NCBI RefSeq assembly: GCF_000026005.1
Contig: NC_005295.2
Location: 1,356,655-1,420,654, forward strand
From: Ehrlichia ruminantium str. Welgevonden
GTDB taxonomy: Bacteria > Pseudomonadota > Alphaproteobacteria > Rickettsiales > Anaplasmataceae
Length of the DNA: 64,000 nucleotides
Direction of reading: 5' to 3'
Under the pieces are notes generated by a model. It had not been told where the DNA came from. It saw only the letters and a list, made by a program, of their open reading frames with translations, and ran no database searches. A program made the translations under genes and the position numbers. Position 1 is the stretch's first letter, and each line of letters opens with the position of its first letter. Shown here in pieces: positions 50,142-60,938 of the stretch.

Positions 50142-51815
50142 TTATCTACCATAACCATCATCAAAACTAAAGTAAGAGTACAACTCTTCTTTATTTGGCT
50201 GAGACTGCTCTTCTTGTTGATCATCACAGACACCATGAGTACGGATTATTTCTTCACATATACCTAATATCCTCTCAACATTATCAAGACCCTCATTTCT
50301 AACTGAGTAATTAATATTTTCTACTATATCGCTTAATAGATTACGAAACTGTAAGCGATTTTCTTGTATTACTTGGCTCAACTCATCACAAAATTTAGAA
50401 GAGCACATATGAAGTAACACCTTTGGTAATGGTATACCATGTTCTCTACTAATTGCATTTGGTGTTGCATTATACATATATGAAAATCCCTTACAAACTT
50501 TATTGCATAAATTTAAAACCTCAGATTTACAACACCCAGTGCTATAACCACGGTTATTAAGATAGCCATAAACAGACCGATTCATTAGATCTATTTGAAT
50601 ACTAACACTGATAATCAATAAATTAACTAATTGTAAATCTAAATCACCTAACACCATACTTTGTCTTGCAGATAATAAATCACGGAATAATTGCACCATT
50701 ACATAACAAAACTTTATATTACTACAATTAGGATTATAACCAGAATTATAATCCATTATAGCATACATCCTAAGAACTTCTCTTTGAGCACAATAAAGAT
50801 TCACTCTCTCCTTGTACGAAACCAATATTAATTCTAATAACAAAATATCAATTGCATAAAAATCAGAATTACTAAGCTTCTGTGTTAACATTGACCGGCT
50901 TACCTGATACGCACCAAATGCAAGCAAATATTGTGACATAAGATTTAACTTCACAAGAACAACAGCCTCGTCAGAATGTTTAGTGATATTTGATAACATC
51001 TGCAAGTACTCCCCACGCATAACTAATGTGTTACCTTGAGCCATAAACAATCGTTTCATAAAAAAATTAAGATATCCCATATGCATACCTCTTAATCTTG
51101 CTAGACAAGAATTACTAAACTGTCTAAAACTGCCACATTTTTGTTGTAAGGATACACATTTTTTATATACGACATCAGATAAAACATTATGATCACCTCC
51201 AGACTCAGTAGGCAGAGCAACATCTAATTCTTCTAATGAATGTATTAATTTCTCTTTATCAGTATCATGAATATCTAGATCATTATTTTGTGGCTTTGTT
51301 AAAAATATATCAGATGCACATTTTGCAAACCTAGAAGGTAAGTCCTCCCTTGACCTTGTGCTTTGATCGCTACGCCTTTTAGTCCCACATATATATGTAT
51401 CACATTCTGCCTTTTCCAAAGATACATCAGCCATACGTTTTACAAATACAGGAGGCAAACTACTCTGTGACCCTATACTCTGAAATTGTCCTGTACTCTG
51501 CTGTGCAACTTTACTTTGAGTCCTAGTTTTTGGCCTAGCACCCTGCCTCATATATATATTTTCAAGACTACTACTTGGCTGAGATGTTGATGAAGATGAT
51601 TCAATCTCTATAGTCACAGAAAAAGCACATCTTCCAACACCACTCATATCACTAGCATCTGTTGCCCCTTCTACTACACCCTGACCTATATCTTGAATAC
51701 TTTGCTGGTTTGGTACTTCAGGTTTAACACCTGATTCACCAGTTTGATTCCTTTCATCATTTTCTTGATTATTGGGATCTTTTTTCTTTTTATTTTTATC
51801 TTTACTCAACAACAT
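50142..51815 (-). CDS. unknown protein, intact paralog of the split gene (557 aa)
   Basis: I do not recognise the family. The start is the ATG at 51815, conserved with the split paralog; a GTG at 51833 would add six residues. Residues 1-180 are polar and low-complexity, beginning with a Lys/Asn-rich run (LLSKDKNKKKKDPNNQEND) and containing IYMRQGARPKTRTQSKV, shared with the paralog. Residues about 215-557 form a mostly helical domain with conserved LVNLLIISVSIQI and scattered cysteines, ending DDGYGR. There is no signal peptide or transmembrane helix. The upstream T-run and flanks match the sister copy, so gene and promoter were duplicated together. A secreted effector is possible given a T4SS organism and the odd composition, but that is speculation. 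Confidence 0.75.
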   Translation of the reverse strand: MLLSKDKNKKKKDPNNQENDERNQTGESGVKPEVPNQQSIQDIGQGVVEGATDASDMSGVGRCAFSVTIEIESSSSTSQPSSSLENIYMRQGARPKTRTQSKVAQQSTGQFQSIGSQSSLPPVFVKRMADVSLEKAECDTYICGTKRRSDQSTRSREDLPSRFAKCASDIFLTKPQNNDLDIHDTDKEKLIHSLEELDVALPTESGGDHNVLSDVVYKKCVSLQQKCGSFRQFSNSCLARLRGMHMGYLNFFMKRLFMAQGNTLVMRGEYLQMLSNITKHSDEAVVLVKLNLMSQYLLAFGAYQVSRSMLTQKLSNSDFYAIDILLLELILVSYKERVNLYCAQREVLRMYAIMDYNSGYNPNCSNIKFCYVMVQLFRDLLSARQSMVLGDLDLQLVNLLIISVSIQIDLMNRSVYGYLNNRGYSTGCCKSEVLNLCNKVCKGFSYMYNATPNAISREHGIPLPKVLLHMCSSKFCDELSQVIQENRLQFRNLLSDIVENINYSVRNEGLDNVERILGICEEIIRTHGVCDDQQEEQSQPNKEELYSYFSFDDGYGR

Positions 51816-52992
51816 ACAAAACACCGCTAACACACCTTATAACCAGTGTAATACAAATACAATAAGATGTTAATTTTTTTTTAAAATATATAAAATTTTT
51901 TATTAAATTCTAAAAAATAAACATACAAAAATTCTGTTAATATACTATTACGAAATACATCAACAATGTTTTGTTAATCATAAGCTACACACTTCTTATT
52001 CAAAAAATAGGATTACCTATCAACAAAATTTAGATAATTAAGATATAATAACTTTAAATTTTGATTCTTTAATTTCTTAAATATTATAAAAATATTGTAC
52101 TAACATTATTAATTTATAAGATATCATTCAAAAAGCTACATTACTCTACAACAACTGCTGCTACTTTTTATATGTAATAAAAAAATTTAGTCATATTCTT
52201 CATATTAGTACTACTAAAAGTATCAATAGATAATTATAATACGTGTAGGCAATCTTATATAGGCTACCATAGCCTTCATACATATAAACTACTTTACATT
52301 TTCTGCATTTGCAACCTTATACATCAGATGACAGAAATACAAAAATTTTTAACAAAAAAGATGTAGCTTAATACATTTACATTACCGTACAATTTAATTT
52401 TTTATATTAACACAAGATTTAGCTCATACCTTTTACCAAATAACCTATATATTAACGTATAATTACAAGAAAAATATTCAACAATGTTAACATCTCAATA
52501 TGTTCATAGATAGCTCTATAAAAACATCACAGTGATAAAGAAAGTTCTATATGTTTTGCATAGCTAAAGAAATGTTACATTTATTTTTATACTATAACAT
52601 AACTTTGTAATTTAACATTAACTCATATAACAACACAAAAGACATTGCAATAAAGCCATCTAAAATTTAGATTTTATTTTTATATAAATTAATACTTTTT
52701 GAGATCGTTTTTATATAACAACATAAAATAATTAACACTAAGAATTATATACAATTTCTATTATTATATATGCGTAAACACTAATATTCCCGTCACTATT
52801 AGCTATATCAGCACTATAACTGCATTACATTTATTATACTTTACTATAATTACTTAACAATAAACCAATAAACAAAACCCACAAAACTTAATATTGTCAG
52901 ACAGCAACCTTGTACATTACTTCGTAAAATATACAGAAACTCAAGATGTTAAACAATTACTGCTATGATTGTGAAATGCCGATATACATAAT
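51816..52992. other. gene-free stretch
   Basis: The first about 285 bases are the upstream part of duplication unit B and include an AATTTTTTTT run shared with unit A. The remainder up to sucB is AT-rich with no gene or repeat recognised. Confidence 0.55.
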
Positions 52993-54201
52993 TTATATTT
53001 CTAGAAACATTCTACTTGGATCTTCAATATACTGTTTAACTCTTACTAAAAATGTTACAGCACCTTGTCCATCAACAATTCTATGATCATAAGATAATGC
53101 AATGTACATCATAGGTCTAATCTCTATAGAATTATCATTAACTACTACTGGTCGTTTTTGTATAGAGTGCATACCTAAAATACCAGACTGAGGAGGATTA
53201 ATTATAGGAGTAGATAATAATGAACCATATACCCCACCATTAGTAATAGTAAAAGTTGCACCAGCCATATCTGAAACTTCTAATTTCCCTTCCCTAGCTT
53301 TCTTACCTAAAGAAGCTAAGGTTAACTCAAGCTCAGCACAAGACATCTTATCAGCATCACGCATTACTGGAACAACTAGACCTTTGTCTGTCCCTACAGC
53401 AATACCTATATCATAATAATGTTTATATATAATCTCATTACCAGATATCTCAGCATTAATTACTGGTAATTCTTTTAATGCTAATACTACAGCTTTTATA
53501 AAAAAAGACATAAATCCAAGTTTGACACCATATTTTTTTTCAAAGGTCTCCCTATACTGAACACGAAGATCCATAACATTCTTCATATCCACTTCATTAA
53601 ACGTAGTTAATATCGCAGCAGTATTTTGAGACTCCTTAAGCCTCGCAGCAATCACCTGCCTAATTTTACTCATCTTAACACGTTCTTCTCTCTTCTCATG
53701 AGAAGTAATACTACATTGTTCAGAAAGCACACTATGATCTTTTGAAACAACATTAATGTGGTCTAAAACATCAGATTTTGTAATTCTTCCACCAATACCA
53801 GACCCATTGATCTGATTCTTATCAATTGAATTTTCTGCCATAATTTTTACTGCAGAAGGAGCATCTTTTTTCTGTATAAACGTCTGAATATCATCATTAA
53901 TAATATTACCATTATCTGTTTTAGGATCCTGAGTTTGAGACTGGACAATATGTGATAATTCACCAACATTTATTGTACATAAAAGTTGATCACGTTCTAT
54001 AATTTCTTCATCTGCTATAAATACTTTACTAACTGTTCCATCTACAGGAGATACAATTTCGAGAGAAGTTTTATCCGTTTCAATGATAAACAATACATCA
54101 CCTTGCTTAATACTATCACCAATCTTAACAGAAACTCGAATTGGAGCTTCTAATATTGACTCACCACCAAGATTTTCAGCCCTTACTTGTACTTCACTCA
54201 T
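52993..54201 (-). CDS. sucB: Dihydrolipoamide succinyltransferase, E2 of 2-oxoglutarate dehydrogenase
   Basis: SucB transfers the succinyl group from the E1-bound intermediate to coenzyme A in the TCA cycle. The 402-aa protein has one lipoyl domain with the lipoylated Lys44 ([11 protein letters not shown]), a flexible linker, the peripheral-subunit-binding domain ([23 protein letters not shown]) and the catalytic acyltransferase domain. The latter has [20 protein letters not shown], typical of SucB rather than the pyruvate E2, and the catalytic SYDHRIVDG near residue 370. Length and order are standard. It is isolated here, without sucA next to it. Confidence 0.97.
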   Translation of the reverse strand: MSEVQVRAENLGGESILEAPIRVSVKIGDSIKQGDVLFIIETDKTSLEIVSPVDGTVSKVFIADEEIIERDQLLCTINVGELSHIVQSQTQDPKTDNGNIINDDIQTFIQKKDAPSAVKIMAENSIDKNQINGSGIGGRITKSDVLDHINVVSKDHSVLSEQCSITSHEKREERVKMSKIRQVIAARLKESQNTAAILTTFNEVDMKNVMDLRVQYRETFEKKYGVKLGFMSFFIKAVVLALKELPVINAEISGNEIIYKHYYDIGIAVGTDKGLVVPVMRDADKMSCAELELTLASLGKKAREGKLEVSDMAGATFTITNGGVYGSLLSTPIINPPQSGILGMHSIQKRPVVVNDNSIEIRPMMYIALSYDHRIVDGQGAVTFLVRVKQYIEDPSRMFLEI

Positions 54202-54784
54202 AAATGCACCACAAAAAATTCCTTAGACTACACTCAACACAAAAAATGACATATGAAATATAATAAAAAAAACTACTTATTTACTATAAATTACATACAA
54301 ACCCAACATCATATGATGTATAATCCATAGCATAAATCATAGAAATTCCCATTGTCAACAAATTAGCACATTTGATTTATAATTTATACATCACTAATTT
54401 CACCAATTATAACTAACATGAATTTATTCTCCATCCTATAACAGAAAAGTAATTTTCAACAAACCACACCATCAAGAATATACTAAGTAATTAAAATACT
54501 TGAATAAAAGTATTCACCAGAATTAACACACATTAAAGGAATTTTACTTTAATTGTTAATTAAAATCTATACTACATAAGTAATCTACCCATTTTACAGA
54601 TATTACTAACATAGTTTAAAACAATAATAATGAAATAATACAAAACCCTACTTCCTATGCTACATCTAGTAATTAATTGAAACATAGAATATAGACTCAT
54701 CCATAGCATAGATTCATATAAAATAAAAAAACACTAGTAAATTCTCAATCAATACAGATAATTATCTTTTGAGCGTAACTAAAA
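54202..54784. other. gene-free stretch
   Basis: Upstream region of sucB and downstream of the carbonic-anhydrase-like gene. Nothing recognised apart from AT-rich sequence. Confidence 0.5.
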
Positions 54785-55303
54785 TTACAACTTACCGGTT
54801 ATGTAATCACTGGCAAGCTCTATATAGTTATCAGCAGATTTACTTATCTCTTCAATTTCATCACTAGACAACATTCTTAAAAATTGTGCAGGCCTACCAG
54901 CCCATAATTCACCAGTTTTCACAACTTTACCTCTTACAATTAATGATCCAGCAGCCACCATTGCATTCTTTTCAACCACAACGTTATCCATAATAATAGA
55001 TCCCATTCCAACAAGCACATAATCTTGTATCTCACAAGCATGTAATATACACCCATGCCCAATAGTAACCTTTTTGCCAATATTCGTATTACCATATTTC
55101 CTATCAACATGTATTATTGTCCCATCTTGAATATTAGTACCTACACCAATAACAATTTGGCCTACATCTCCACGTAATACTGAGTTATACCAAATGCTAC
55201 ACTTGTCACTTACACAAACATCACCTATAATTACAGCAGTAGGTGCAACAAATGCATCGACACTTATATTAGGCATTATCTGCATATAATTGAATATATT
55301 CAT
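54785..55303 (-). CDS. gamma-carbonic-anhydrase-like left-handed beta-helix protein
   Basis: A 172-aa member of the YrdA/PaaY/gamma-carbonic-anhydrase group. Hexapeptide repeats run through the protein (GDVCVSDKCSIWYNSVLRGD, IVIGVGTNIQDG, NTNIGKKVTIGHG, VLVGMGSIIMDN). The three zinc-ligand histidines are in place at His65, His83 and His88, and the RGD at 44-46 contributes a conserved Arg. A C-terminal helix follows. Members may hydrate CO2 or act as assembly factors; activity cannot be predicted from sequence. It is isolated, on the same strand as sucB. Confidence 0.93.
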   Translation of the reverse strand: MNIFNYMQIMPNISVDAFVAPTAVIIGDVCVSDKCSIWYNSVLRGDVGQIVIGVGTNIQDGTIIHVDRKYGNTNIGKKVTIGHGCILHACEIQDYVLVGMGSIIMDNVVVEKNAMVAAGSLIVRGKVVKTGELWAGRPAQFLRMLSSDEIEEISKSADNYIELASDYITGKL

Positions 55304-56839
55304 AATCTTACCTTTTTTATTTATTTAAAATTATATAAAATGCACTTTATATAGTAGTTACTACAAATCTATATTAAAAATACTTAGTCAATGCAATCTT
55401 GACTGTAAATTTATAAGATATATTTTCTTAGACATGCTTTCTAATAACACATTAATTTTAATGTTAATTATTAGGATGTTCATATAATAAGATCTACATA
55501 ATTCAGAATTACCAAGTAAAAAACACAAATTCAGGAAAGTAAAATATATAATATCAACATAACTTCATATAAGTTTGATTTAGTATACATCAGCTATATT
55601 ATGTAATAAGTATAGTAAGTTCATAATACTATACTAATGTAATACATTAATAACATGGTTTTAGTATTATCCAATATGTTGAATAATTTAGTATATATTA
55701 CAGCTGTACATTATACATATCCATAAATATCAGCTAGTACAGCTAAATTAGAATTTTAAGGCTAATAAATTAAAAATAACAACTACCTCTCTTCAATTAA
55801 AAAAACTATCAACATTATTACTAATAATAGTAAGTTATTTTATTTATATATTACTCATTATTCTTGTATACACAATAATTGCATAATAACTAATCCAAAA
55901 TATTACACATAAACACTGTTAAATCTTGGATTTCTAACCTTAGGAATTACATTGATGATAATCAACACATATACTCAAACACTATTTTTACAGGTATCAC
56001 TAGTTTAGCATATTATTTGATAAAAACTTTATCTATATTAATCATAAATAATAATAAAACTCATTGATCAATTGAATATCAAAAAATTTCATCACACACA
56101 TAGCTTTATATAGCTAACATAGTATCTCTTAACAGGTATTCTAATTTAAAATGTTGTATCACAAACACCCTGCAATATAAATCATCACAATCTTAACATA
56201 ATAAAAGGAGTTACACAACTACAGCTACATACATCATACTAATACACAAAATACAGTAATTATTATATACGTGCTATTAACCCATAACATTATTCACAAA
56301 GACTTAATTTAAGATAAAATTCTTGAATCCATAATATAAAAAGGATTGATTATCATTACTATACTATACAGTTCTACATATTTTAAATTCAATACTTCCG
56401 ATATAGATATTCTAATTATAATGTCTATTACAAATTTTATCGATGTAATAACAAAATTTTTTATTACACAAATTTGAATAATATTATTCTATTACTTAAC
56501 ATGTACTTTTTAATAACTGAAGCATCAAAGTATAGTTTCTCATAGGCAATGCCATTATATGGCATCATAATCCTATTACTTATATTTAAATAACACTTCT
56601 GACTTATTAAAATATTAACTATAATTATAAAGATCTCACAGTAATTACATTACTACATTTCTTATAGAAGATAAAGTTTACTCGCCCAACTAAAATTGTA
56701 TCATATAATTATATTATTTCATCTAATTACTCAATATTTTTATATTTCAATATTATATATTAATAAATAAATTATTATTGATCTGAATAACACTATACTA
56801 TAACATATACTAATATATATTTTTCTATAATGATATTCT
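55304..56839. other. gene-free stretch
   Basis: Divergent 1.5-kb region between the carbonic-anhydrase-like gene and the PBP5-like gene. A small hairpin (ATGCCAT, 3-base loop, ATGGCAT) is at 56549-56565. No gene, larger repeat or clear promoter was recognised. Confidence 0.5.
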
Positions 56840-57712
56840 ATGATGTTACGCAGCTTTGTTATTGTATTTATATATGTTCTTACTTGTCTTTTACCTACCA
56901 TAAATAATACTTACGCAGCAGATATACAAACTAAAGCATCTGAGATAGCAATCTTTGATCTCTCTTCAAACATAATGTTATTTGAGCACAATATAGATAG
57001 AAAAATTCATCTATCTTCTATGAATAACCTAATGACACTATATGTTGCATTCTCTTACATGAAGCCTGGCTTTGTAAGAATGGAAGACAAATATATAGCA
57101 AGTAAAGAAGCATGGCAACAAGGTGGACCTTCTATTTTCTTAAGAGCAGGACAACCAGTACCAGTACGTGATCTACTTGATGGAATTATTACATTATCTG
57201 CAAATGATGCATCTATCACACTTGCAGAAGGTATAGCTGGTTCCCAAGAAAATTTTGTTAAAGAAATGAACCAAATGGCAAGAAAATTAAATTTGACATC
57301 ATCAAATTTTACTAATGTAACAGGATTACTAGATAGTAATCAAACAACATCAGCACGTGATTTAATTACATTAGCACAAAGGTTATTCAATGATTTTCCA
57401 GAATATTATCACTTGTTTTCAAAAAAAGATTTAAAATTCAACAACATATATCAAAAAAGCACTAATACATTATTAAATAGTGATATAGCAATTGATGGAA
57501 TGGCAGTTAAAAACACTGACCAAGATGATAATCATGGAGCTATAATTTCAATAAAAAAAGATGGTAGAAGGATTTTACTACTAATAAATGGATTAGAAAA
57601 TAATGAAGAACTTTTATCAGAAGTACAGTTGTTGATTAATTACGTTTATAATGATTTTAGTACAAAAACTATATTTCAAAAGGTGAATAAAATTGAAGAA
57701 ATAATAGTTTAG
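56840..57712 (+). CDS. PBP5/DacF-like protein with lost catalytic motifs
   Basis: A 290-aa secreted protein (signal peptide SFVIVFIYVLTCLLP, cleavage near YAAD) with the fold of S11 D-alanyl-D-alanine carboxypeptidases, which trim peptidoglycan stem peptides. Similarity is clear: KIHLSSMNNLMTLYVAF, GGPSIFLRAGQPVPVRDLL, LSANDASITLAEGIAGS, FTNVTGLLDSNQTTSARDL. The catalytic SxxK is S60-M-N-N63, with Asn in place of Lys. The SxN (SAN) survives. The KTG position, in IDGMAVKNTD, reads AVK. Two of three motifs are thus destroyed, so it should not be a working carboxypeptidase. It is also shorter than PBP5 and lacks the C-terminal anchor domain. It may bind a wall-like polymer or act structurally; this is inference. 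Confidence 0.88.
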   Translation: MMLRSFVIVFIYVLTCLLPTINNTYAADIQTKASEIAIFDLSSNIMLFEHNIDRKIHLSSMNNLMTLYVAFSYMKPGFVRMEDKYIASKEAWQQGGPSIFLRAGQPVPVRDLLDGIITLSANDASITLAEGIAGSQENFVKEMNQMARKLNLTSSNFTNVTGLLDSNQTTSARDLITLAQRLFNDFPEYYHLFSKKDLKFNNIYQKSTNTLLNSDIAIDGMAVKNTDQDDNHGAIISIKKDGRRILLLINGLENNEELLSEVQLLINYVYNDFSTKTIFQKVNKIEEIIV

Positions 57713-58521
57713 ATGGTAAGGGTCATTTTACTTTAAATAAGTAATAATGTAACCATTTCATACTTAAAAGTCCTTCTATAATATTAAAGTTTTTCATTTT
57801 ATATTATATGATACAATATCTATATTATGCAATGAGTACAGAAAATTACATCAAACATCAGATCTTATAGGAAAATAATTTGAGTGTATTTCTGTAGCAC
57901 ACATCTGATACTAACTTTTACAAAAATATTAAACTCATCATCATTTCAATTCAAGAGTATAAAAAATTTGATATGCACATATAACAATCAAGTTGTTAAT
58001 ACTAACAATTACACTTAAAATATGCATAGTATATATTTGTGTGCTTTAAAACATAAATAGTAATATTTTACATTATCAAGAAAATAATCATTGCGACATA
58101 AAAATGCACACAAACTTACTCGTGATTTTTTTGAAAATTAAAGCTTATACTACAGTAAACAACATAATCATCTAAAGTAATTGATAATCATAGTAATAAC
58201 TAATTAATTTTAACATGATTGAGAATACCTTACAAACAACAATATAGTAATAACTCTTGAAATGTATATATAATTTTGTTATTTGATATACTAAAAAATT
58301 AACATATCTTTTAAGAAAATTTATATTAAAGATAAATCTTCTACTAAGTTTATTAGAAAAATCTCAGATAAAACTCAAGAAGTATTAATAATTTGATATT
58401 AATGTCAACAAAAACAACTTTAATTTTTAAATCTATAAGTTGACATTTGTACAGGTTATTTTAAAAATTAAACCTGCAGAATCACTATAACATATAAATA
58501 GTGATTCTCACTTGGTATAAT
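57713..58521. other. convergent gene-free stretch
   Basis: Between the PBP5-like gene and the DsbD-like gene. A terminator-like hairpin serving the latter lies at 58478-58508. Nothing else recognised. Confidence 0.55.
58478..58508 (-). terminator. hairpin terminator of the DsbD-like gene
   Basis: Perfect 10-bp stem (AGAATCACTA with TAGTGATTCT) and 11-base loop, 14 bases past the stop codon. On the minus strand it is followed by GCAGGTTTAATTTTTAAAA, which has a modest T-run, so a Rho-independent terminator is plausible. Confidence 0.55.
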
Positions 58522-59730
58522 TTATTTCACATACTTATTTATCGTATCAACAACTACTTTTTCAGTTAACATTTGTGGTAAAGTCTTAACTTTCTCCCCA
58601 TTAACATATAATACATAAAGTGGTATACCTTCTTTATTTAACTTGTTAACATATGAGCTCATTTCGGAATTCTCACTAGTTAGGTCACCTTTCATATAAA
58701 TAACCCCCTTTTTCACAAACAATGCTTGTATAGTATCCAATTGAAAAATTCTTTCATTAACTCTACAAGTTAAACACCAATCTGCACCTACAGACAGTAA
58801 CACATTCTTTTTCTTATTAAGAAGTTGAGTTAGTGTTGTTTCAGAAAATTCTAGTACTTCCATGTTAGCAGTTTTACTACGTATAATACTTTCTTTAACT
58901 TTATGAAAATACAACGGAGAAGTTGCAAATATTATTATAACAAAGCAAATTACAATTCTACCTATAAGTTTTTTATTATTAATTAGTTTCATAACCCATA
59001 TTCCCATCACAAACAATATAACACTAGATAAAACAGGGAAGAGTAATTCTATGCCCGTCTGCTTAATTAATATACAAAATAACCAAGCTGCTGAAAAATA
59101 AAGAGGAAATGCTAAAAATTGCTGCAAAACTTTCATCCACTCACCTGGTTTAGGTAATATACTCAACAACTGTGGAAAAAATGATAGTACCAAATAAGGC
59201 AATGCTACACCAAAACCAAGAGCTTGAAAAATCAACAACGAATATAACCATGGCTGATTTAGAGCAAATACTATAGCAGAGACCATAAATGGTGCAGTAC
59301 ATGGAGTCGCAATTAACGTAGATATCATGCCTACAATAAAACTACCTACTAATCCTTCCTTTTCAGTGCAACCACTAGTAATATTAGGAAAAATAAACGG
59401 TATATAATAGAAGCCTGAGAATGACAGCCCCATGAGGAACATAATATACATTAACCCTGTAATCAATACTGGAGATTGCATATGATACCCCCAACCTACT
59501 ACATATCCAAAATAACGTAATACTAATAGTAATACAGATAGTATTAGCATGCTTACCATGACTCCACATGTATATGCTATACCATCAGCTTTTATTAACG
59601 ATTTTTTTGAATGTTGGGCATTTTTTAATATTGACATTATCTTTAATGACAACACAGGAAATACGCATGGCATACAATTAAGAATTATTCCCCCAATCAA
59701 AGAACATGCTAAAACGTAAATTAAATCCAT
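58522..59730 (-). CDS. dsbD: DsbD-like thiol:disulfide interchange protein
   Basis: Moves reducing power from cytoplasmic thioredoxin across the inner membrane to periplasmic thiol proteins. The 402-aa protein has the polytopic membrane domain first, about eight helices with the redox cysteine motifs NCMPCVFPVLSLK (near residues 19-31) and ATPCTAPF. A C-terminal periplasmic thioredoxin-like domain has the CxxC at Cys319 and Cys322 (VGADWCLTCRVNE). The N-terminal DsbD-alpha domain of classical DsbD is absent, so the protein resembles shorter DsbD/ScsB-type forms. It is monocistronic; a hairpin follows the stop. Confidence 0.92.
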   Translation of the reverse strand: MDLIYVLACSLIGGIILNCMPCVFPVLSLKIMSILKNAQHSKKSLIKADGIAYTCGVMVSMLILSVLLLVLRYFGYVVGWGYHMQSPVLITGLMYIMFLMGLSFSGFYYIPFIFPNITSGCTEKEGLVGSFIVGMISTLIATPCTAPFMVSAIVFALNQPWLYSLLIFQALGFGVALPYLVLSFFPQLLSILPKPGEWMKVLQQFLAFPLYFSAAWLFCILIKQTGIELLFPVLSSVILFVMGIWVMKLINNKKLIGRIVICFVIIIFATSPLYFHKVKESIIRSKTANMEVLEFSETTLTQLLNKKKNVLLSVGADWCLTCRVNERIFQLDTIQALFVKKGVIYMKGDLTSENSEMSSYVNKLNKEGIPLYVLYVNGEKVKTLPQMLTEKVVVDTINKYVK

Positions 59731-60537
59731 ATTAAAAAAACATTATTATACAAAGTTAAAAGTAACTATATCACACTTTATCAATCTTCCAATCTCAACA
59801 ACTATAAGTTTGTATATTTAACAAACCATTAATACCAGAAATTCAAAAACTGATCTTTGAATTAAATAAGCACAAATACAATCTTTATTATGAAAAATAG
59901 GTAATCAACTTTCCCATTTACTAAATATATATATATACTGCCTCGTTATTATATATCTAAAGTTAATAATTAACAAATCTTATTAAAGAATATAAACCTT
60001 AACAACACTTTAGATTTTTTACATAATTTTAAACAATACCATACACATGCCTAATATGTGAAATTAGCATAATAATTCAAAATAATAAATCGTAAAGATT
60101 TGACCTCAGATCATGATTGTAATTTACATAAACTAAATAACATTACTAACTATTCTTAATATGTAATGTTTATCGGTACATATAATTCTTTAACATTATG
60201 CCAGCTATCAAAGAAACATGATCAATTTATATAGAATTATATATTTTTATTCTACATGTGTTAAAATAAGGTTTTTGGTATAAAGTTATATTTTTCATAC
60301 ATTATATTAGCAGTAATATAACTTTTGAAAACACTGTTCTTTTATATAGTCTTATTTAAATTCGCTTATTTTAACTAAACCATTTACATAATTACCAAAT
60401 TACAACATAGATCTTATCTGATAACAGATATATAAATATTGAGTTATTAACTATAGAATTTTACACAATAAAAATCCTTGTAAATAGGAATTATATAAGA
60501 TTTTTTTACTATATAGTTTTTTCTGATTAAATACACA
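59731..60537. other. gene-free stretch
   Basis: About 800 bases of AT-rich DNA upstream of the DsbD-like gene and downstream of sdhE. Nothing recognised. Confidence 0.5.
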
Positions 60538-60819
60538 TTACTTTGAAAATTTGGACATTACTAAAGACTTATTAAAATCTACAATATTCTTTATAATATT
60601 ACTACTTAAGTATTCTGGCACTAACTCTTCCCCTGTTATATACTTATAAAGCTGATAGTCATTGGTATTAATAATTTTTTCATATTCATCAACATCTTCA
60701 ATAGATAACAAATAAATATGATGTAAAGCAAAATTACCAAGAATTATGTCCATTTCTTTACATCCTCGATGCAAACTTCTATATAATAACCGCTTACGTT
60801 TTTCTAATACAGGATCCAT
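60538..60819 (-). CDS. sdhE: FAD assembly factor SdhE
   Basis: SdhE promotes covalent attachment of FAD to the succinate dehydrogenase flavoprotein. The 93-aa protein has the family size and the RGxxE signature at residues 18-22 (RSLHRGCKEMDIILGNF), followed by a helical bundle with EYEKIINTNDYQLYKYITG. The start lies about 24 bases downstream of the transcription start expected from the promoter at 60850-60878. It is divergent from rseP with overlapping promoters. Confidence 0.93.
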   Translation of the reverse strand: MDPVLEKRKRLLYRSLHRGCKEMDIILGNFALHHIYLLSIEDVDEYEKIINTNDYQLYKYITGEELVPEYLSSNIIKNIVDFNKSLVMSKFSK

Positions 60820-60841
60820 AAAACTTATTTTATACTCTACA

Positions 60842-60870
60842 TTGACCTAATTAAAATTATTACATATTAT
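60842..60870 (+). promoter_or_regulatory. promoter of rseP-bamA
   Basis: TTGACC at 60842-60847, 17-base spacer, TATTAT at 60865-60870. Each box has one mismatch to the sigma-70 consensus. The expected start is near 60877, giving a leader of about 60 bases before rseP. Confidence 0.65.
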
Positions 60871-60878
60871 ATTGTCAA
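60850..60878 (-). promoter_or_regulatory. promoter of sdhE, overlapping the rseP promoter
   Basis: On the minus strand, TTGACA at 60878-60873, 17-base spacer, TTTAAT at 60855-60850. The minus 35 box is consensus and the minus 10 box has one mismatch. The two opposed promoters interlock, so RNA polymerase should not occupy both at once. Confidence 0.7.
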
Positions 60879-60938
60879 TTATATAAATATATTATATCAT
60901 CCCATTGTCTTTTTTTATTACATGCTAGTAACTTTATT

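Larger units (their letters stand above)
47151..52100. repeat. tandem duplication of a ~2.1-kb gene unit
   Basis: Unit A is about 47151-49150 and unit B about 49958-52100. Homology covers the coding frame and both flanks: AAAAGTTAxAT and TAAATxTAGAAAA downstream, and GTGTTAATTTTTTTT with TATAAAAATATT upstream. Divergence is high in coding and flanking DNA, so the duplication is old. Confidence 0.75.
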
